From NCBI GenBank assembly GCA_001048675.1, contig CCKK01000029.1:37335-101334 (forward strand): a stretch of DNA of 64,000 bases. The letters run 5' to 3'. The position numbers and the translations under genes are program-made. The DNA comes from Vibrio diabolicus (lineage in GTDB: Bacteria; Pseudomonadota; Gammaproteobacteria; Enterobacterales; Vibrionaceae). Under the pieces are notes generated by a model. It made no database searches. It saw only the letters and a list, made by a program, of their open reading frames with translations, and had not been told where the DNA came from. This document shows, piece by piece, positions 28,466-37,331 of this stretch; positions within the stretch are counted from its first letter, which is position 1; the number at the start of each line of letters is the position of its first letter.

Positions 28466-29437
28466 TTACATCACGCCAGCTTTTAGTAAATCGTGCATGT
28501 TCAGTGCACCCACAATTTTTTCGTCTTTACATAAAATCAGAGCGTTAATATTTTTATTCTGCATCAAGTTCAAACCTTCAACCGCTAGCATATCAGGGTG
28601 CGCTGTGGTTGGATTTGTCGTCATGACTTCGCCAATCGCGGTCGTATGAATATCAATGCGTTTGTCTAAGGTGCGACGTAAATCACCATCGGTGAATATA
28701 CCAAGCATAGCATCGTGTTCATCGACGATAGCGGTCATGCCTAGCCCTTTTTCTGAAATTTCAAGCAGGGCATCACGAATCAATGCGTTTGGAGAAACTT
28801 TAGGTAACGCTTCTCCAAAGTGCATAATATCAGACAACTTAAGCAGCAGTTTTCTCCCTAACGCGCCACCTGGATGAGACAGGGCAAAATCTTCGGCAGA
28901 AAAACCACGCGCTTGAAGTAGGGCTACGGCTAATGCGTCTCCCATTACTAATGTGGCCGTGGTACTGCTGGTCGGTGCCAACCCTAGTGGGCAAGCTTCT
29001 TGAGGTACCGTGATTTGCAGGTGCAAGTCAGACAGTTTTGCCATATTGGATTCTGGCTTGCCTGTCATGCTAATTATCTTGATGTTCAGGCGTTTTAATA
29101 CCGGAAATAGAGACAGAATTTCGTTTGACTCACCAGAGTTAGAAATTGCGAGCACAATATCTCCAGGGCTGATCATGCCCAAGTCGCCATGTGCTGCTTC
29201 GCCAGGGTGAACGAAAAACGCAGAAGTCCCCGTGCTTGCCAGAGTCGCAGCAATCTTGTTACCAATGTGGCCTGACTTGCCAATACCCATAACGACTACT
29301 TTGCCGCTGTTGGAAAGGATCAGTTCGCACGCTTTCTCAAATTGATCATCAAAGTAGGTATCCAGCTCTTGCAGAGCAGCAACTTCGATATCAAGAACTT
29401 GTTTAGCAGCAGCGCGAAAATCAAATTGATTGGACAT
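28466..29437 (-). CDS. kdsD: Arabinose-5-phosphate isomerase KdsD
   Basis: Interconverts ribulose-5-phosphate and arabinose-5-phosphate, the first committed step to KDO of LPS. The 323-residue protein has an N-terminal SIS sugar-isomerase domain (about 35-170; GIGKSGHIGNKIAATLASTG and VLAISNSGES) and two CBS domains (about 205-323). It is 29 bp after yrbG as in E. coli. The KDO-8-phosphate phosphatase gene kdsC, normally next, is absent. Confidence 0.96.
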   Translation of the reverse strand: MSNQFDFRAAAKQVLDIEVAALQELDTYFDDQFEKACELILSNSGKVVVMGIGKSGHIGNKIAATLASTGTSAFFVHPGEAAHGDLGMISPGDIVLAISNSGESNEILSLFPVLKRLNIKIISMTGKPESNMAKLSDLHLQITVPQEACPLGLAPTSSTTATLVMGDALAVALLQARGFSAEDFALSHPGGALGRKLLLKLSDIMHFGEALPKVSPNALIRDALLEISEKGLGMTAIVDEHDAMLGIFTDGDLRRTLDKRIDIHTTAIGEVMTTNPTTAHPDMLAVEGLNLMQNKNINALILCKDEKIVGALNMHDLLKAGVM

Positions 29438-29466
29438 ATCAGTTCTCTACTTATTTATCGTGGTAA

Positions 29467-30432
29467 TTAAGCGGCCATGTTTGCGAATAAGTACACTTGA
29501 TAACCTAGGAAGCATGCAAACAAGATTGCACCTTCAATACGGTTAATACTGCGTGATTTACCCAAACACATCGCGACAAGTAATAGTGAAACGCCTAACA
29601 TGACCCAGAAGTCACGTCCCATCGCGTACTCACTCAGCACCGATGGATTAATGATGCCAGGAATGCCCATTACGGCCAGAATATTAAACACATTCGAGCC
29701 AATAATGTTACCGACGGCCATGTCGTCTTCACCTTTTAAAACACCAGCAAGCGATGCTGCGAGCTCAGGTAGACTAGTACCGATGGCAATGATAGTCAGA
29801 CCGATGACAAGATCGCTCATGCCAAAATACTTTGCAATAATCACCGCGTTATCCACTAGCATGCTTGCTGCCAAAGGAAGCAGTATCAGGCCAATAACCA
29901 CCCACATGATCGCTTTAGGGTTGCTGACGCCTTCTGGGATCTCTGACTCTTGGTCATCAAGAAAAACATCACCTGATTTTTGTTCTTTGCGGCTGATCTG
30001 CAACATAGCAAATAAAAATGCCCCAAAGAGTACAAACAATAAGACACCTTCATAAAAACCGAGATGGCTATTCCAAAGCAGAATACCGGCGAGTACTGTT
30101 ACAGCAATCATTAATGGCAGTTCCCGGCGGATGACCGCGGAGCTAATCGACAGAGGCTTGATGAGTGCTGTAATACCTAGGATTAACGCGATGTTCGCGA
30201 TGTTTGAGCCTAAAACGTTACCCACTGCAGTATCGGTTTTTCCGTCCCAGGCTGCGGTTGCAGAAACCATCATCTCTGGCGCAGAAGAGCCCATCGCAAG
30301 GATTGTCATGCCGATGACAAGAGGTGAAATACCGACGTTGCGGGCTATCGCTGCAGAACCAAAAACAAGTTTATCTGCACTCCATACGAGCAAAACAAGA
30401 CCGACTATAAGCAACGCTACGGCTTCGAGCAT
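29467..30432 (-). CDS. yrbG: Calcium/sodium antiporter, CaCA family (YrbG)
   Basis: Cation/Ca2+ exchanger of the inner membrane, 321 residues with about ten transmembrane segments in two inverted halves. The two alpha repeats are visible: LVIGMTILAMGSSAPEMMVS near residue 39 and LVIGLTIIAIGTSLPELAAS near 209, each with the conserved acidic residue. It is the first gene of the minus-strand yrbG-kdsD-lpt-rpoN run and is divergent from the mla operon across a 374-bp gap, as in E. coli. Confidence 0.95.
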   Translation of the reverse strand: MLEAVALLIVGLVLLVWSADKLVFGSAAIARNVGISPLVIGMTILAMGSSAPEMMVSATAAWDGKTDTAVGNVLGSNIANIALILGITALIKPLSISSAVIRRELPLMIAVTVLAGILLWNSHLGFYEGVLLFVLFGAFLFAMLQISRKEQKSGDVFLDDQESEIPEGVSNPKAIMWVVIGLILLPLAASMLVDNAVIIAKYFGMSDLVIGLTIIAIGTSLPELAASLAGVLKGEDDMAVGNIIGSNVFNILAVMGIPGIINPSVLSEYAMGRDFWVMLGVSLLLVAMCLGKSRSINRIEGAILFACFLGYQVYLFANMAA

Positions 30433-30806
30433 GAGAATTCCTAAGTATTAAATAAGTAAAATGAATAACCGCTAATTTTGACCTTTTGCGGCCTAAAATG
30501 GAAGATAAACGACGAATAAATTAAAGGTTAGTAACGAAAATGTATGCAAATGTCGTTCACTTAAATCAGCAATTCTTGTCTAGGATTTAAACACTTTGCG
30601 CTGATTTGATCGTAATCCACAAAAAATTGCAGGTATATACTCGACTTTATTTAATTGAACAGTGCTTTAAATTCAAAGCCAATGTGCTTATGATTGCAGC
30701 CTAATAAATGTACCGACGTTACTTTATTAAACGTGAAATTCAACTCCGTTGTGTGTCTGGTTGATGATGCCGTGAGTTGCAACGCTCCGACAGTAGAAGA
30801 GATGAT
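30433..30806. other. 374-bp divergent control region between yrbG and mlaF
   Basis: No supported gene. A/T-rich throughout; an open stretch starting at a TTG at 30777 is only an N-terminal extension of mlaF without a ribosome site. No clear operator is visible. Confidence 0.5.
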
Positions 30807-31610
30807 ATGTCGAACAACGATTTAGTCACCGTGAACAACCTCACTTTTTCACGGGGAGAGCGCAAGATCTTTGATGGTATTGATCTGCATGTTCCTGAGG
30901 GCAAAGTGACGGCCATTATGGGACCATCGGGAATAGGTAAAACTACACTGCTGCGTTTAATTGGTGGTCAGTTGTATCCCGAGCAAGGAGAGATCTGGTT
31001 TGATGGCGACAATATTCCCTCTCTCTCGCGTAAAAAACTCTACCATGCTCGAAAGAAAATGAGCATGTTGTTTCAATCAGGAGCTTTATTCACTGATTTG
31101 AATGTCTTTGATAACGTCGCCTTCCCATTGCGAGAGCATACGAATTTATCTGAAGAGCTGATTCGTACCATGGTGTTGCTTAAGCTTGAAGCCGTCGGTC
31201 TACGCGGCGCGGCACAATTGATGCCGAGCGAGCTATCGGGTGGCATGGCTAGACGCGCTGCGTTGGCGCGTGCGATCGCCCTGGATCCTGATTTAATCAT
31301 GTATGATGAACCATTTGTCGGACAAGACCCAATCACCATGGGTGTCTTGGTTGAGCTCATTAGTAATCTAAATCATGCGTTAGGTTTAACTTCTATAGTC
31401 GTTTCTCACGACGTGCCTGAAGTGATGAGTATTGCCGATTGGGTTTATCTGATGGCCGATGGCAAAATTATCGCTTTTGGCACACCAGAAGAGCTTAATC
31501 AGAATCCTGACCCTCGCGTTCAGCAGTTCTTACAAGGTGATGCAGATGGTCCCGTACCGTTTCGCTTCCCTTCTCAAAGTATCGAAAAGGACTTATTTGA
31601 TGGTCGATAA
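30807..31610 (+). CDS. mlaF: Phospholipid ABC transporter ATPase MlaF
   Basis: ATPase of the MlaFEDB complex that moves phospholipids between the MlaC carrier and the inner membrane. Start taken at the ATG at 30807, preceded by AGAAGAGA, giving 267 residues close to E. coli MlaF; a TTG start ten codons upstream has no ribosome site. Motifs: Walker A MGPSGIGKTTLLR near 39, signature LSGGMARRAALARA near 144, Walker B LIMYDEPFVGQDP near 164, H-loop VVSHDVPE near 200. Its last codons overlap mlaE by 11 nt. Confidence 0.97.
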   Translation: MSNNDLVTVNNLTFSRGERKIFDGIDLHVPEGKVTAIMGPSGIGKTTLLRLIGGQLYPEQGEIWFDGDNIPSLSRKKLYHARKKMSMLFQSGALFTDLNVFDNVAFPLREHTNLSEELIRTMVLLKLEAVGLRGAAQLMPSELSGGMARRAALARAIALDPDLIMYDEPFVGQDPITMGVLVELISNLNHALGLTSIVVSHDVPEVMSIADWVYLMADGKIIAFGTPEELNQNPDPRVQQFLQGDADGPVPFRFPSQSIEKDLFDGR

Positions 31611-32391
31611 TTTTATGCATTTTGTCGCCTCACTAGGTAGACGAACGCTCTCCATCTGCGGAGCATTTGGTCGTGCGACTTTCATGCTGATTGGGGCACT
31701 GTTTACTAAGCCACAACCGCTCAAAAGCTTTCCTCTGCTCGTTAAACAACTTTATTCCGTAGGCGTCCAGTCTCTGGCGATTATCGTCGTATCTGGGTTG
31801 TTCATTGGTATGGTCTTGAGCCTACAAGGCTATGTTGTGCTGGTGGATTACGGCGCAGAGGGCAGTTTGGGGCAAATGGTGGCGCTCTCATTGCTACGTG
31901 AATTAGGGCCCGTTGTCACTGCACTTCTGTTTGCTGGTCGTGCAGGCTCTGCGTTAACTGCAGAGATAGGTTTGATGAAAGCGACGGAGCAACTCTCTAG
32001 CCTTGAAATGATGGCGGTAGATCCTTTGAAAAGAGTGATCGCGCCACGTTTTTGGGCTGGTGCTATTTCAATGCCATTACTGGCTATGATTTTCATGGCG
32101 GTGGGTATTTGGGGCGCCCAGCTTGTTGGTGTTGACTGGAAAGGTGTTGACCATGGCAGTTTTTGGTCAGCGATGCAGTCCTCAGTTGAACTAGGACAGG
32201 ATATTGGTAACAGTATGATCAAGTGCTTTGCGTTTGCAATTACGGTTACTTGGGTTGCTCTATTTAATGGTTATGATGCTATTCCAACTTCGGAAGGGAT
32301 CAGCCGAGCAACTACGCGCACTGTTGTGCATTCTTCTTTAGCAGTACTAGGACTAGACTTTGTACTGACCGCATTGATGTTTGGGAATTAA
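31600..32391 (+). CDS. mlaE: Phospholipid ABC transporter permease MlaE
   Basis: Permease of the Mla system, 263 residues with five or six membrane segments. Start chosen at the ATG at 31600 (MVDNFMHFVASLGRRT), which overlaps mlaF by 11 nt and gives the family length; a longer open frame upstream runs entirely within mlaF. The permease signature LLRELGPVVTALLFAGRAGSALTAE (given here only in part, near residue 90-115) and EQLSSLEMMAVDP follow the MlaE/Ttg2B pattern. Confidence 0.96.
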   Translation: MVDNFMHFVASLGRRTLSICGAFGRATFMLIGALFTKPQPLKSFPLLVKQLYSVGVQSLAIIVVSGLFIGMVLSLQGYVVLVDYGAEGSLGQMVALSLLRELGPVVTALLFAGRAGSALTAEIGLMKATEQLSSLEMMAVDPLKRVIAPRFWAGAISMPLLAMIFMAVGIWGAQLVGVDWKGVDHGSFWSAMQSSVELGQDIGNSMIKCFAFAITVTWVALFNGYDAIPTSEGISRATTRTVVHSSLAVLGLDFVLTALMFGN

Positions 32392-32393
32392 TC

Positions 32394-32882
32394 ATGCAAC
32401 AAACACGTAAAACTGAATTATGGGTTGGCAGCTTTGTATTAGCGGGAATTTGCGCGATTCTTGTGATGATTTTTCAAGTTGCTGACGTAAAAAGCATTGG
32501 CTCTGGTGATACTTACACCCTCAAAGCTGAGTTCGATAATATTGGTAGTTTAAAAGTTCGCTCGCCAGTAAAAGTGGGTGGGGTTGTGATTGGCCGGGTA
32601 AGCAATATTTCGCTTAACCCAGATAACTTATTACCTGTTGTAACTCTATCGATCAATAGCAAATACAATCAATTCCCAGAAACGTCGAGCGTACAAATTT
32701 TGACGTCTGGCTTGATTGGTGAGCAATACATTGGTTTAGTGCCAGGCTTTGTTTTTGACGATGAAGTCATGCTGGTCGATGGCGATACCATCGAAGACAC
32801 CAAATCAGCGCTCGTGCTTGAAGACTTAATTGGTCAAGTGCTTTACAGCGTAGGTGGTTCAGACGATTCAAGTAAGGAATAA
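32394..32882 (+). CDS. mlaD: Phospholipid-binding MCE-domain protein MlaD
   Basis: Inner-membrane anchored MCE protein; six copies form a ring over MlaFE through which lipid passes. The 162-residue product has an N-terminal membrane helix (about 7-28) and one MCE domain (about 37-115) with LKVRSPVKVGGVVIGRV and GLIGEQYIGLVPG. The C-terminus is short. Spacing of 2 bp on each side shows a tight mlaFEDCB operon. Confidence 0.96.
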   Translation: MQQTRKTELWVGSFVLAGICAILVMIFQVADVKSIGSGDTYTLKAEFDNIGSLKVRSPVKVGGVVIGRVSNISLNPDNLLPVVTLSINSKYNQFPETSSVQILTSGLIGEQYIGLVPGFVFDDEVMLVDGDTIEDTKSALVLEDLIGQVLYSVGGSDDSSKE

Positions 32883-32884
32883 CT

Positions 32885-33523
32885 ATGTTAGCGAGATTAT
32901 TACTTTCAGTTTGTGCTGTGTTTAGCGCGTTTGGTACAAGTGCAGCAGAAGTGGATAAAACTGAACCTTATAAGATGATGAAGCAAGTGGCTGAAGTCAC
33001 GTTCGAAAGATTAAAAGCTGAGCAGCCGAAAATCAAACAAGACCCAGATTTACTTAAGGTGATTGTTGAAGAAGAGCTAATGCCTTACGTCAACTACCGC
33101 TATGCTGGGTTAAAGCTCCTAGGTCCAAACCTAAAAGGAGCGAAACGTGAAGACGTACTTGAGTTTATCGATGCATTTCGCGCGTACTTAATTGCTTCTT
33201 ATGCCCAAGTGCTAACGCAATACAGTGACCAACAAATTGAATTTGGTCCTGAGCCTAGCATTGACGACTCTAAGCGTATCACCAGTATTAAAGTTGATAT
33301 CATCGATACGCCGCGTCCAAACATCAAGCTAGAGTTCAAATTGCGTAAAGACAACAAATCTGGTGAGTGGGAAGCGTTCGATATGATTGCGGAAGGCATC
33401 AGTTTACTCTCTAGTAAACAGTCAGAATGGAATAGCAAAATTCGTCAAGAAGGCATTTTATCTGTCGCGAAAGATCTAGAAAAATTAGCTGCGGAGCCGG
33501 TTCGCTTTGAGGCGAAGAAATAA
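32885..33523 (+). CDS. mlaC: Periplasmic phospholipid carrier MlaC
   Basis: Soluble periplasmic shuttle carrying phospholipid between the outer-membrane MlaA-porin complex and MlaFEDB. The 212-residue protein has a signal peptide (LLLSVCAVFSAFGTSAA, about 1-21) and the Tol_Tol_Ttg2 domain. MlaA is not in this window, as expected because it is encoded elsewhere in relatives. The stop overlaps the start of mlaB by one base. Confidence 0.96.
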   Translation: MLARLLLSVCAVFSAFGTSAAEVDKTEPYKMMKQVAEVTFERLKAEQPKIKQDPDLLKVIVEEELMPYVNYRYAGLKLLGPNLKGAKREDVLEFIDAFRAYLIASYAQVLTQYSDQQIEFGPEPSIDDSKRITSIKVDIIDTPRPNIKLEFKLRKDNKSGEWEAFDMIAEGISLLSSKQSEWNSKIRQEGILSVAKDLEKLAAEPVRFEAKK

Positions 33524-33843
33524 TGGCCCAGACTCCCGCTCAGTGGCAATTAGATCAAAACATTCTTAAGCTAACAGGGGCACTTGATAGAGATACAGTG
33601 CCCGCATTGTGGGCGTATGCTCAGCAATGGCAACCAGCTCAAACTGAGCTGGAATGCTCGTTAAAAGAGATAGAGCGCGTCGACTCTGCAGGAATGGTGA
33701 TGTTAATCCACTTATTAGAGCATGCAAAAAAGCAAAACTGTCATATAATGCTCAGTTTCGTGCCGGCGCAACTGCGCACTTTGTTTCAACTGAGCAATGT
33801 TGAATCTTTAGTGGCCAAACACATACAGAATTATCAGGGGTAA
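33523..33843 (+). CDS. mlaB: STAS-domain subunit MlaB
   Basis: Small cytoplasmic STAS protein (106 aa) that binds MlaF and is needed for assembly and activity of the Mla ABC complex. The STAS fold shows in LKLTGALDRDTVPALWAYA and in the loop RVDSAGMVMLIHLLEHA near residue 48, with the Ser often conserved in this family. The ATG overlaps the mlaC stop (TAATG), indicating translational coupling. Confidence 0.94.
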   Translation: MAQTPAQWQLDQNILKLTGALDRDTVPALWAYAQQWQPAQTELECSLKEIERVDSAGMVMLIHLLEHAKKQNCHIMLSFVPAQLRTLFQLSNVESLVAKHIQNYQG

Positions 33844-33846
33844 ATT

Positions 33847-34101
33847 GTGGATAGCGCAAAAGTACAACAGTTATTAGAAGAAGCACTAAACCTTCAAGAA
33901 GTGCATGTAAAAGGTGAAGGTAGCCACTATGAGGTGGTTGCTGTTGATGCTTGTTTCGATGGAATGAGCCGCGTTAAGAAGCAGCAGTTAATTTATGGTC
34001 CTCTGATGGAATACATCCAGCGTAACGACATTCACGCATTATCAATTAAAGCGTTCACACCAGAAGAGTGGGCTCGTGATAAGAAACTGATGTCGCTTTA
34101 A
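33847..34101 (+). CDS. ibaG: BolA-family protein IbaG
   Basis: Acid-stress related BolA/IbaG protein of 84 residues, thought to partner with monothiol glutaredoxins in Fe-S cluster handling. The sequence holds HVKGEGSHYEVVAVDACFDGMSRVKKQQLIY, given here by its ends HVKGEGSHYEV and SRVKKQQLIY, which covers the BolA motif. It uses a GTG start and lies between mlaB and murA exactly as in E. coli (mlaB-ibaG-murA). Confidence 0.94.
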   Translation: MDSAKVQQLLEEALNLQEVHVKGEGSHYEVVAVDACFDGMSRVKKQQLIYGPLMEYIQRNDIHALSIKAFTPEEWARDKKLMSL

Positions 34102-34110
34102 GGTTTATTG

Positions 34111-35376
34111 ATGGAAAAGTTTCGAGTTATTGGGTCAGATAAACCACTCGTTGGTGAAGTGACCATTTCCGGTGCAAAAAACGCAGCACTGCCGATTTTA
34201 TTTGCGTCTATCTTGGCGGAAGAGCCTGTAGAAGTGGCAAACGTGCCACACCTTCGTGATATCGATACAACCATGGAACTGCTTAAGCGTTTAGGCGCGA
34301 AAGTAAGCCGTAATGGTTCTGTTCACGTCGATCCAAGTAGCATTACTGAATACTGCGCACCGTATGATTTGGTGAAAACCATGCGTGCTTCTATTTGGGC
34401 TTTGGGCCCGCTCGTAGCGCGATTTGGTCAAGGTCAGGTTTCTCTACCTGGCGGTTGTGCTATCGGTGCTCGTCCTGTTGATCTGCATATTTCTGGCCTA
34501 GAGCAGCTTGGCGCAACGATTACGCTTGAAGATGGTTACGTTAAAGCTGAGGTTGATGGCCGTCTAAAAGGTGCGCACATCGTGATGGATAAAGTCAGCG
34601 TAGGCGCGACGATCACCATCATGTGTGCTGCAGCACTTGCTGAAGGCACTACAACGCTAGACAACGCGGCGCGTGAACCTGAAATTGTAGATACAGCGGA
34701 TTTCCTAAATAAGCTTGGTGCAAAAATTTCTGGTGCAGGCACAGATACGATCACGATTGAAGGTGTTGAGCGCCTAGGTGGTTGTAAACACAACGTGGTT
34801 GCCGACCGTATTGAGACGGGAACATTCCTTGTCGCTGCCGCGGTATCTGGCGGTAAAGTAGTATGTCGTAACACCAACGCTCATTTGCTTGAAGCGGTTT
34901 TAGCCAAGCTAGAAGAAGCTGGCGCGCTTGTCGAAACGGGTGAAGATTGGATTTCAGTTGATATGACTGATCGCGAGCTGAAAGCAGTGAGTGTACGTAC
35001 AGCGCCGCATCCAGGCTTCCCGACTGATATGCAAGCTCAATTTACGCTATTGAACATGATGGCGAAAGGCGGCGGCGTGATCACTGAGACTATCTTTGAA
35101 AACCGCTTTATGCACGTACCAGAACTCATGCGTATGGGCGCGAAAGCCGAGATTGAAGGCAACACCGTTATCTGTGGTGATGTTGAGTCATTAAGTGGTG
35201 CGCAAGTCATGGCAACCGACTTACGAGCTTCGGCTAGTTTGGTAATTGCGGGCTGTATTGCTAAAGGCGAAACCATCGTTGACCGTATTTACCATATCGA
35301 CCGCGGTTACGACAAAATCGAAAATAAACTGGCTGCACTTGGCGCAAATATTGAGCGAGTGAGCGAGGCAAGTTAA
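34111..35376 (+). CDS. murA: UDP-N-acetylglucosamine 1-carboxyvinyltransferase MurA
   Basis: First committed step of peptidoglycan synthesis: transfers enolpyruvate from PEP to UDP-GlcNAc. The ATG at 34111 gives 421 residues starting MEKFRVIG; the TTG codon just before is not needed. The catalytic Cys loop is LPGGCAIGARPVDLH near residue 112, so the protein is of the fosfomycin-sensitive Cys type, and the PEP/UDP site KNAALPILFAS lies near 22. Final gene of the mla-ibaG-murA unit, followed by a strong terminator. Confidence 0.98.
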   Translation: MEKFRVIGSDKPLVGEVTISGAKNAALPILFASILAEEPVEVANVPHLRDIDTTMELLKRLGAKVSRNGSVHVDPSSITEYCAPYDLVKTMRASIWALGPLVARFGQGQVSLPGGCAIGARPVDLHISGLEQLGATITLEDGYVKAEVDGRLKGAHIVMDKVSVGATITIMCAAALAEGTTTLDNAAREPEIVDTADFLNKLGAKISGAGTDTITIEGVERLGGCKHNVVADRIETGTFLVAAAVSGGKVVCRNTNAHLLEAVLAKLEEAGALVETGEDWISVDMTDRELKAVSVRTAPHPGFPTDMQAQFTLLNMMAKGGGVITETIFENRFMHVPELMRMGAKAEIEGNTVICGDVESLSGAQVMATDLRASASLVIAGCIAKGETIVDRIYHIDRGYDKIENKLAALGANIERVSEAS

Positions 35377-35407
35377 ACTGCACCGCAGGTAACTTGGATA
35401 TCAAGAG

Positions 35408-35434
35408 AGCCGAAACCTGAGTTTCGGCTTTTTT
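35408..35434 (+). terminator. murA terminator
   Basis: Stem AGCCGAAAC-CTGA-GTTTCGGCT followed by TTTTTATA, 31 bp after the murA stop. Confidence 0.92.
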
Positions 35435-35522
35435 ATATCACTCTCATGACCATAGTTATCCTTTATGGAAAGAGAGAAATTAATAGCTGTATCTGGCAAA
35501 AGCCGGTTCCTGGAGAACAAGA

Positions 35523-36248
35523 ATGATTGCACTGTTACGTGTATTTGCTGTCGCTATCTTTGCGATTGTTATGTTTATTGGTGGTTGTGGTTACTGCCTA
35601 TTAAGCCCCCGAAACCCTAAGCACGTTTTCACTTTTGGCCGCTTGTTTGCCAAGATGTCTCGTGTATTTGGGATTAAGTTAGAGCTGCGTATCCCTGAAG
35701 ATGCGTATTCACGCGGACAACATGTTTACATTGCTAACCACCAGAACAACTGGGACATGTTTACTGTTTCTGCTGCTGTGACTCCGAAAGTTGTGACAGT
35801 AGGTAAAAAGAGCTTGGCTTGGATGCCACTGTTTGGTCAGCTTTACTGGCTTACGGGTAACATTCTGATTGACAGAGCGAATCGCTCGAAAGCAAAAGGT
35901 ACTATCGATCAGGTAGTGAGCAGCATGAAAGAAAGTGATGTTTCGGTGTGGATGTTCCCAGAAGGCACGCGTTCTCGTGGGCGTGGTTTGCTGCCATTCA
36001 AAACAGGTGCTTTTCATGCGGCAATTGGTGCAGGTGTGCCAATCATTCCTATCGTATGTAGCTCGACGAATAAAATTAAGCTGAACCGTTGGAACAATGG
36101 TCATGTGATTGTTGAAATGCTACCTCCAATCAGCACTGAAGGCTATGGTAAAGAGGGCATTCGCGAGCTAGCGAATATCTGTCGTGAACAGATGAAAGAG
36201 AAACTTGAATCGTTAGATGAAGAAGTCAAACAGCGCAACGCTGCTTAA
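35523..36248 (+). CDS. plsC: 1-acyl-sn-glycerol-3-phosphate acyltransferase PlsC
   Basis: Acylates lysophosphatidic acid to phosphatidic acid in the inner membrane. The 241-residue product has an N-terminal hydrophobic helix (about 1-25), the HX4D active-site motif as NHQNNWDMF near residue 77, and the acceptor-binding FPEGTRSRGRGLLPFKTGA near 144. A GGAG ribosome site precedes the ATG. It is transcribed alone between murA and ridA. Some vibrios have more than one PlsC homologue, so the physiological share of this copy is unknown. Confidence 0.95.
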   Translation: MIALLRVFAVAIFAIVMFIGGCGYCLLSPRNPKHVFTFGRLFAKMSRVFGIKLELRIPEDAYSRGQHVYIANHQNNWDMFTVSAAVTPKVVTVGKKSLAWMPLFGQLYWLTGNILIDRANRSKAKGTIDQVVSSMKESDVSVWMFPEGTRSRGRGLLPFKTGAFHAAIGAGVPIIPIVCSSTNKIKLNRWNNGHVIVEMLPPISTEGYGKEGIRELANICREQMKEKLESLDEEVKQRNAA

Positions 36249-36281
36249 GTTTTACTGCGATATCATCAACGAAAAAACAAT

Positions 36282-36314
36282 AAAAAACGGGTGCCTGAGC
36301 TTACCCGTTTTTTT
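36282..36314 (+). terminator. Bidirectional terminator (plsC / ridA)
   Basis: Dyad AAAAAACGGGT ... ACCCGTTTTTTT between convergent genes. Confidence 0.9.
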
Positions 36315-36334
36315 ATGTTTGTCAGCAAGTGCAA

Positions 36335-36724
36335 TTATTTTCGAACCGCGATTGCTTCAATCTCGATACCAACATCTTTCGGTAGGCGAGCGACTTCTAC
36401 ACAAGAACGTGCAGGGTAGTTTGCTACGCCGTGCTCATCAAAGAACTTGCCGTAAACTTCGTTCACCGTGCCAAAGTCATTTAGGTCTTTAACAAAAACC
36501 GTTAGCTTTACAATATCAGATACTTGAAGACCTGAAGATTCAACTACAGCCTTTACGTTTTCTAGAGACTGACGAGCTTGTTCTGCGATATCAGCAGACA
36601 CTTCACCTGTCGCTGGGTTTACTGGGATTTGGCCTGAAGTAAGAACCATGTTACCTAGATCTACGCCTTGAACGTAAGGACCGATTGCTGCTGGTGCAGA
36701 CTCAGTGTGAAGTACTTTCGTCAT
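36335..36724 (-). CDS. ridA: 2-iminobutanoate/2-iminopropanoate deaminase RidA
   Basis: Hydrolyses reactive enamine/imine intermediates such as 2-aminoacrylate that would inactivate PLP enzymes. The 129-residue Rid-family protein shows AIGPYVQGVDLGNMVLTSGQ near residue 13 and the catalytic Arg in NYPARSCVEVARLPKD near 107. It lies just downstream of pyrBI, the same neighbourhood as in E. coli (yjgF next to pyrI). Transcribed separately, since a hairpin lies between pyrI and ridA. Confidence 0.95.
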   Translation of the reverse strand: MTKVLHTESAPAAIGPYVQGVDLGNMVLTSGQIPVNPATGEVSADIAEQARQSLENVKAVVESSGLQVSDIVKLTVFVKDLNDFGTVNEVYGKFFDEHGVANYPARSCVEVARLPKDVGIEIEAIAVRK

Positions 36725-36795
36725 TTGATTTTTTCCATCAGTTGTAGGGAATAAAGATTCTCAGTTTGCCTCTAAACCCTCGGTAGGTAAAGAGC

Positions 36796-36823
36796 AAAAT
36801 ACCCCGACATTGCAGGGTATTTT
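36796..36823 (-). terminator. pyrBI terminator
   Basis: On the minus strand, AAAATACCC and GGGTATTTT flank a 10-nt loop, 32 bp after the pyrI stop and before ridA. Confidence 0.7.
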
Positions 36824-36854
36824 AAACGTATCACAGCCTAGTCGTGCGGCGTGT

Positions 36855-37316
36855 TTATCGCTCGGTTACGATCTCGCGTGAGAACACTTTCTCGCAATAT
36901 TTACACTTTAGGCGGATTTCTTGTTTCTTCTCGAACACGCTAAAGCTGCTTTCTACTGGTTCATTATGAGAAATACAGTTTGAATTCGGGCATTCAAATA
37001 CATCATTGATGCGCTCAGGAAGCTCTAACGCGAGCTTTTTCACCACTTCATAATTTTCGATTTGGTTCACGGTCGCGTGAGGAGCATACAGCGCCAACTT
37101 GCTCGCTTGCTCTTCATTAATAAACACATTTTCGATTTTGAGTAGATCTTTATGACCGAGTGCTGATGATGGCAAGTTCAGACCAATCGTAACGCGCTGT
37201 GATGAATTGTGCATATCGAACAGTCTTAGTACTTTGATGCCGATTTGCGCAGGGATGTGGTCGATGACCGTGCCATTTTTGATTGCTTCTACCTGCAATT
37301 GAGTTTCTTTAGCCAT
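36855..37316 (-). CDS. pyrI: Aspartate carbamoyltransferase regulatory subunit PyrI
   Basis: Regulatory chain of the ATCase holoenzyme; binds CTP/ATP and joins the catalytic trimers. The 153-residue protein has an N-terminal allosteric domain (VEAIKNGTVIDHIPAQIG at about 7-24) and a C-terminal zinc domain with four Cys in CPNSNC near 109-114 and CKYC near 138-141. It follows pyrB by 15 bp in the same transcript. Confidence 0.97.
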   Translation of the reverse strand: MAKETQLQVEAIKNGTVIDHIPAQIGIKVLRLFDMHNSSQRVTIGLNLPSSALGHKDLLKIENVFINEEQASKLALYAPHATVNQIENYEVVKKLALELPERINDVFECPNSNCISHNEPVESSFSVFEKKQEIRLKCKYCEKVFSREIVTER

Positions 37317-37331
37317 GGGTTTTCTCCTCGA

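Noticed and set aside
31459..31599. Longer MlaE N-terminus
   Set aside because: The extension runs inside mlaF in another frame and lacks a ribosome site; the ATG at 31600 gives the family length.
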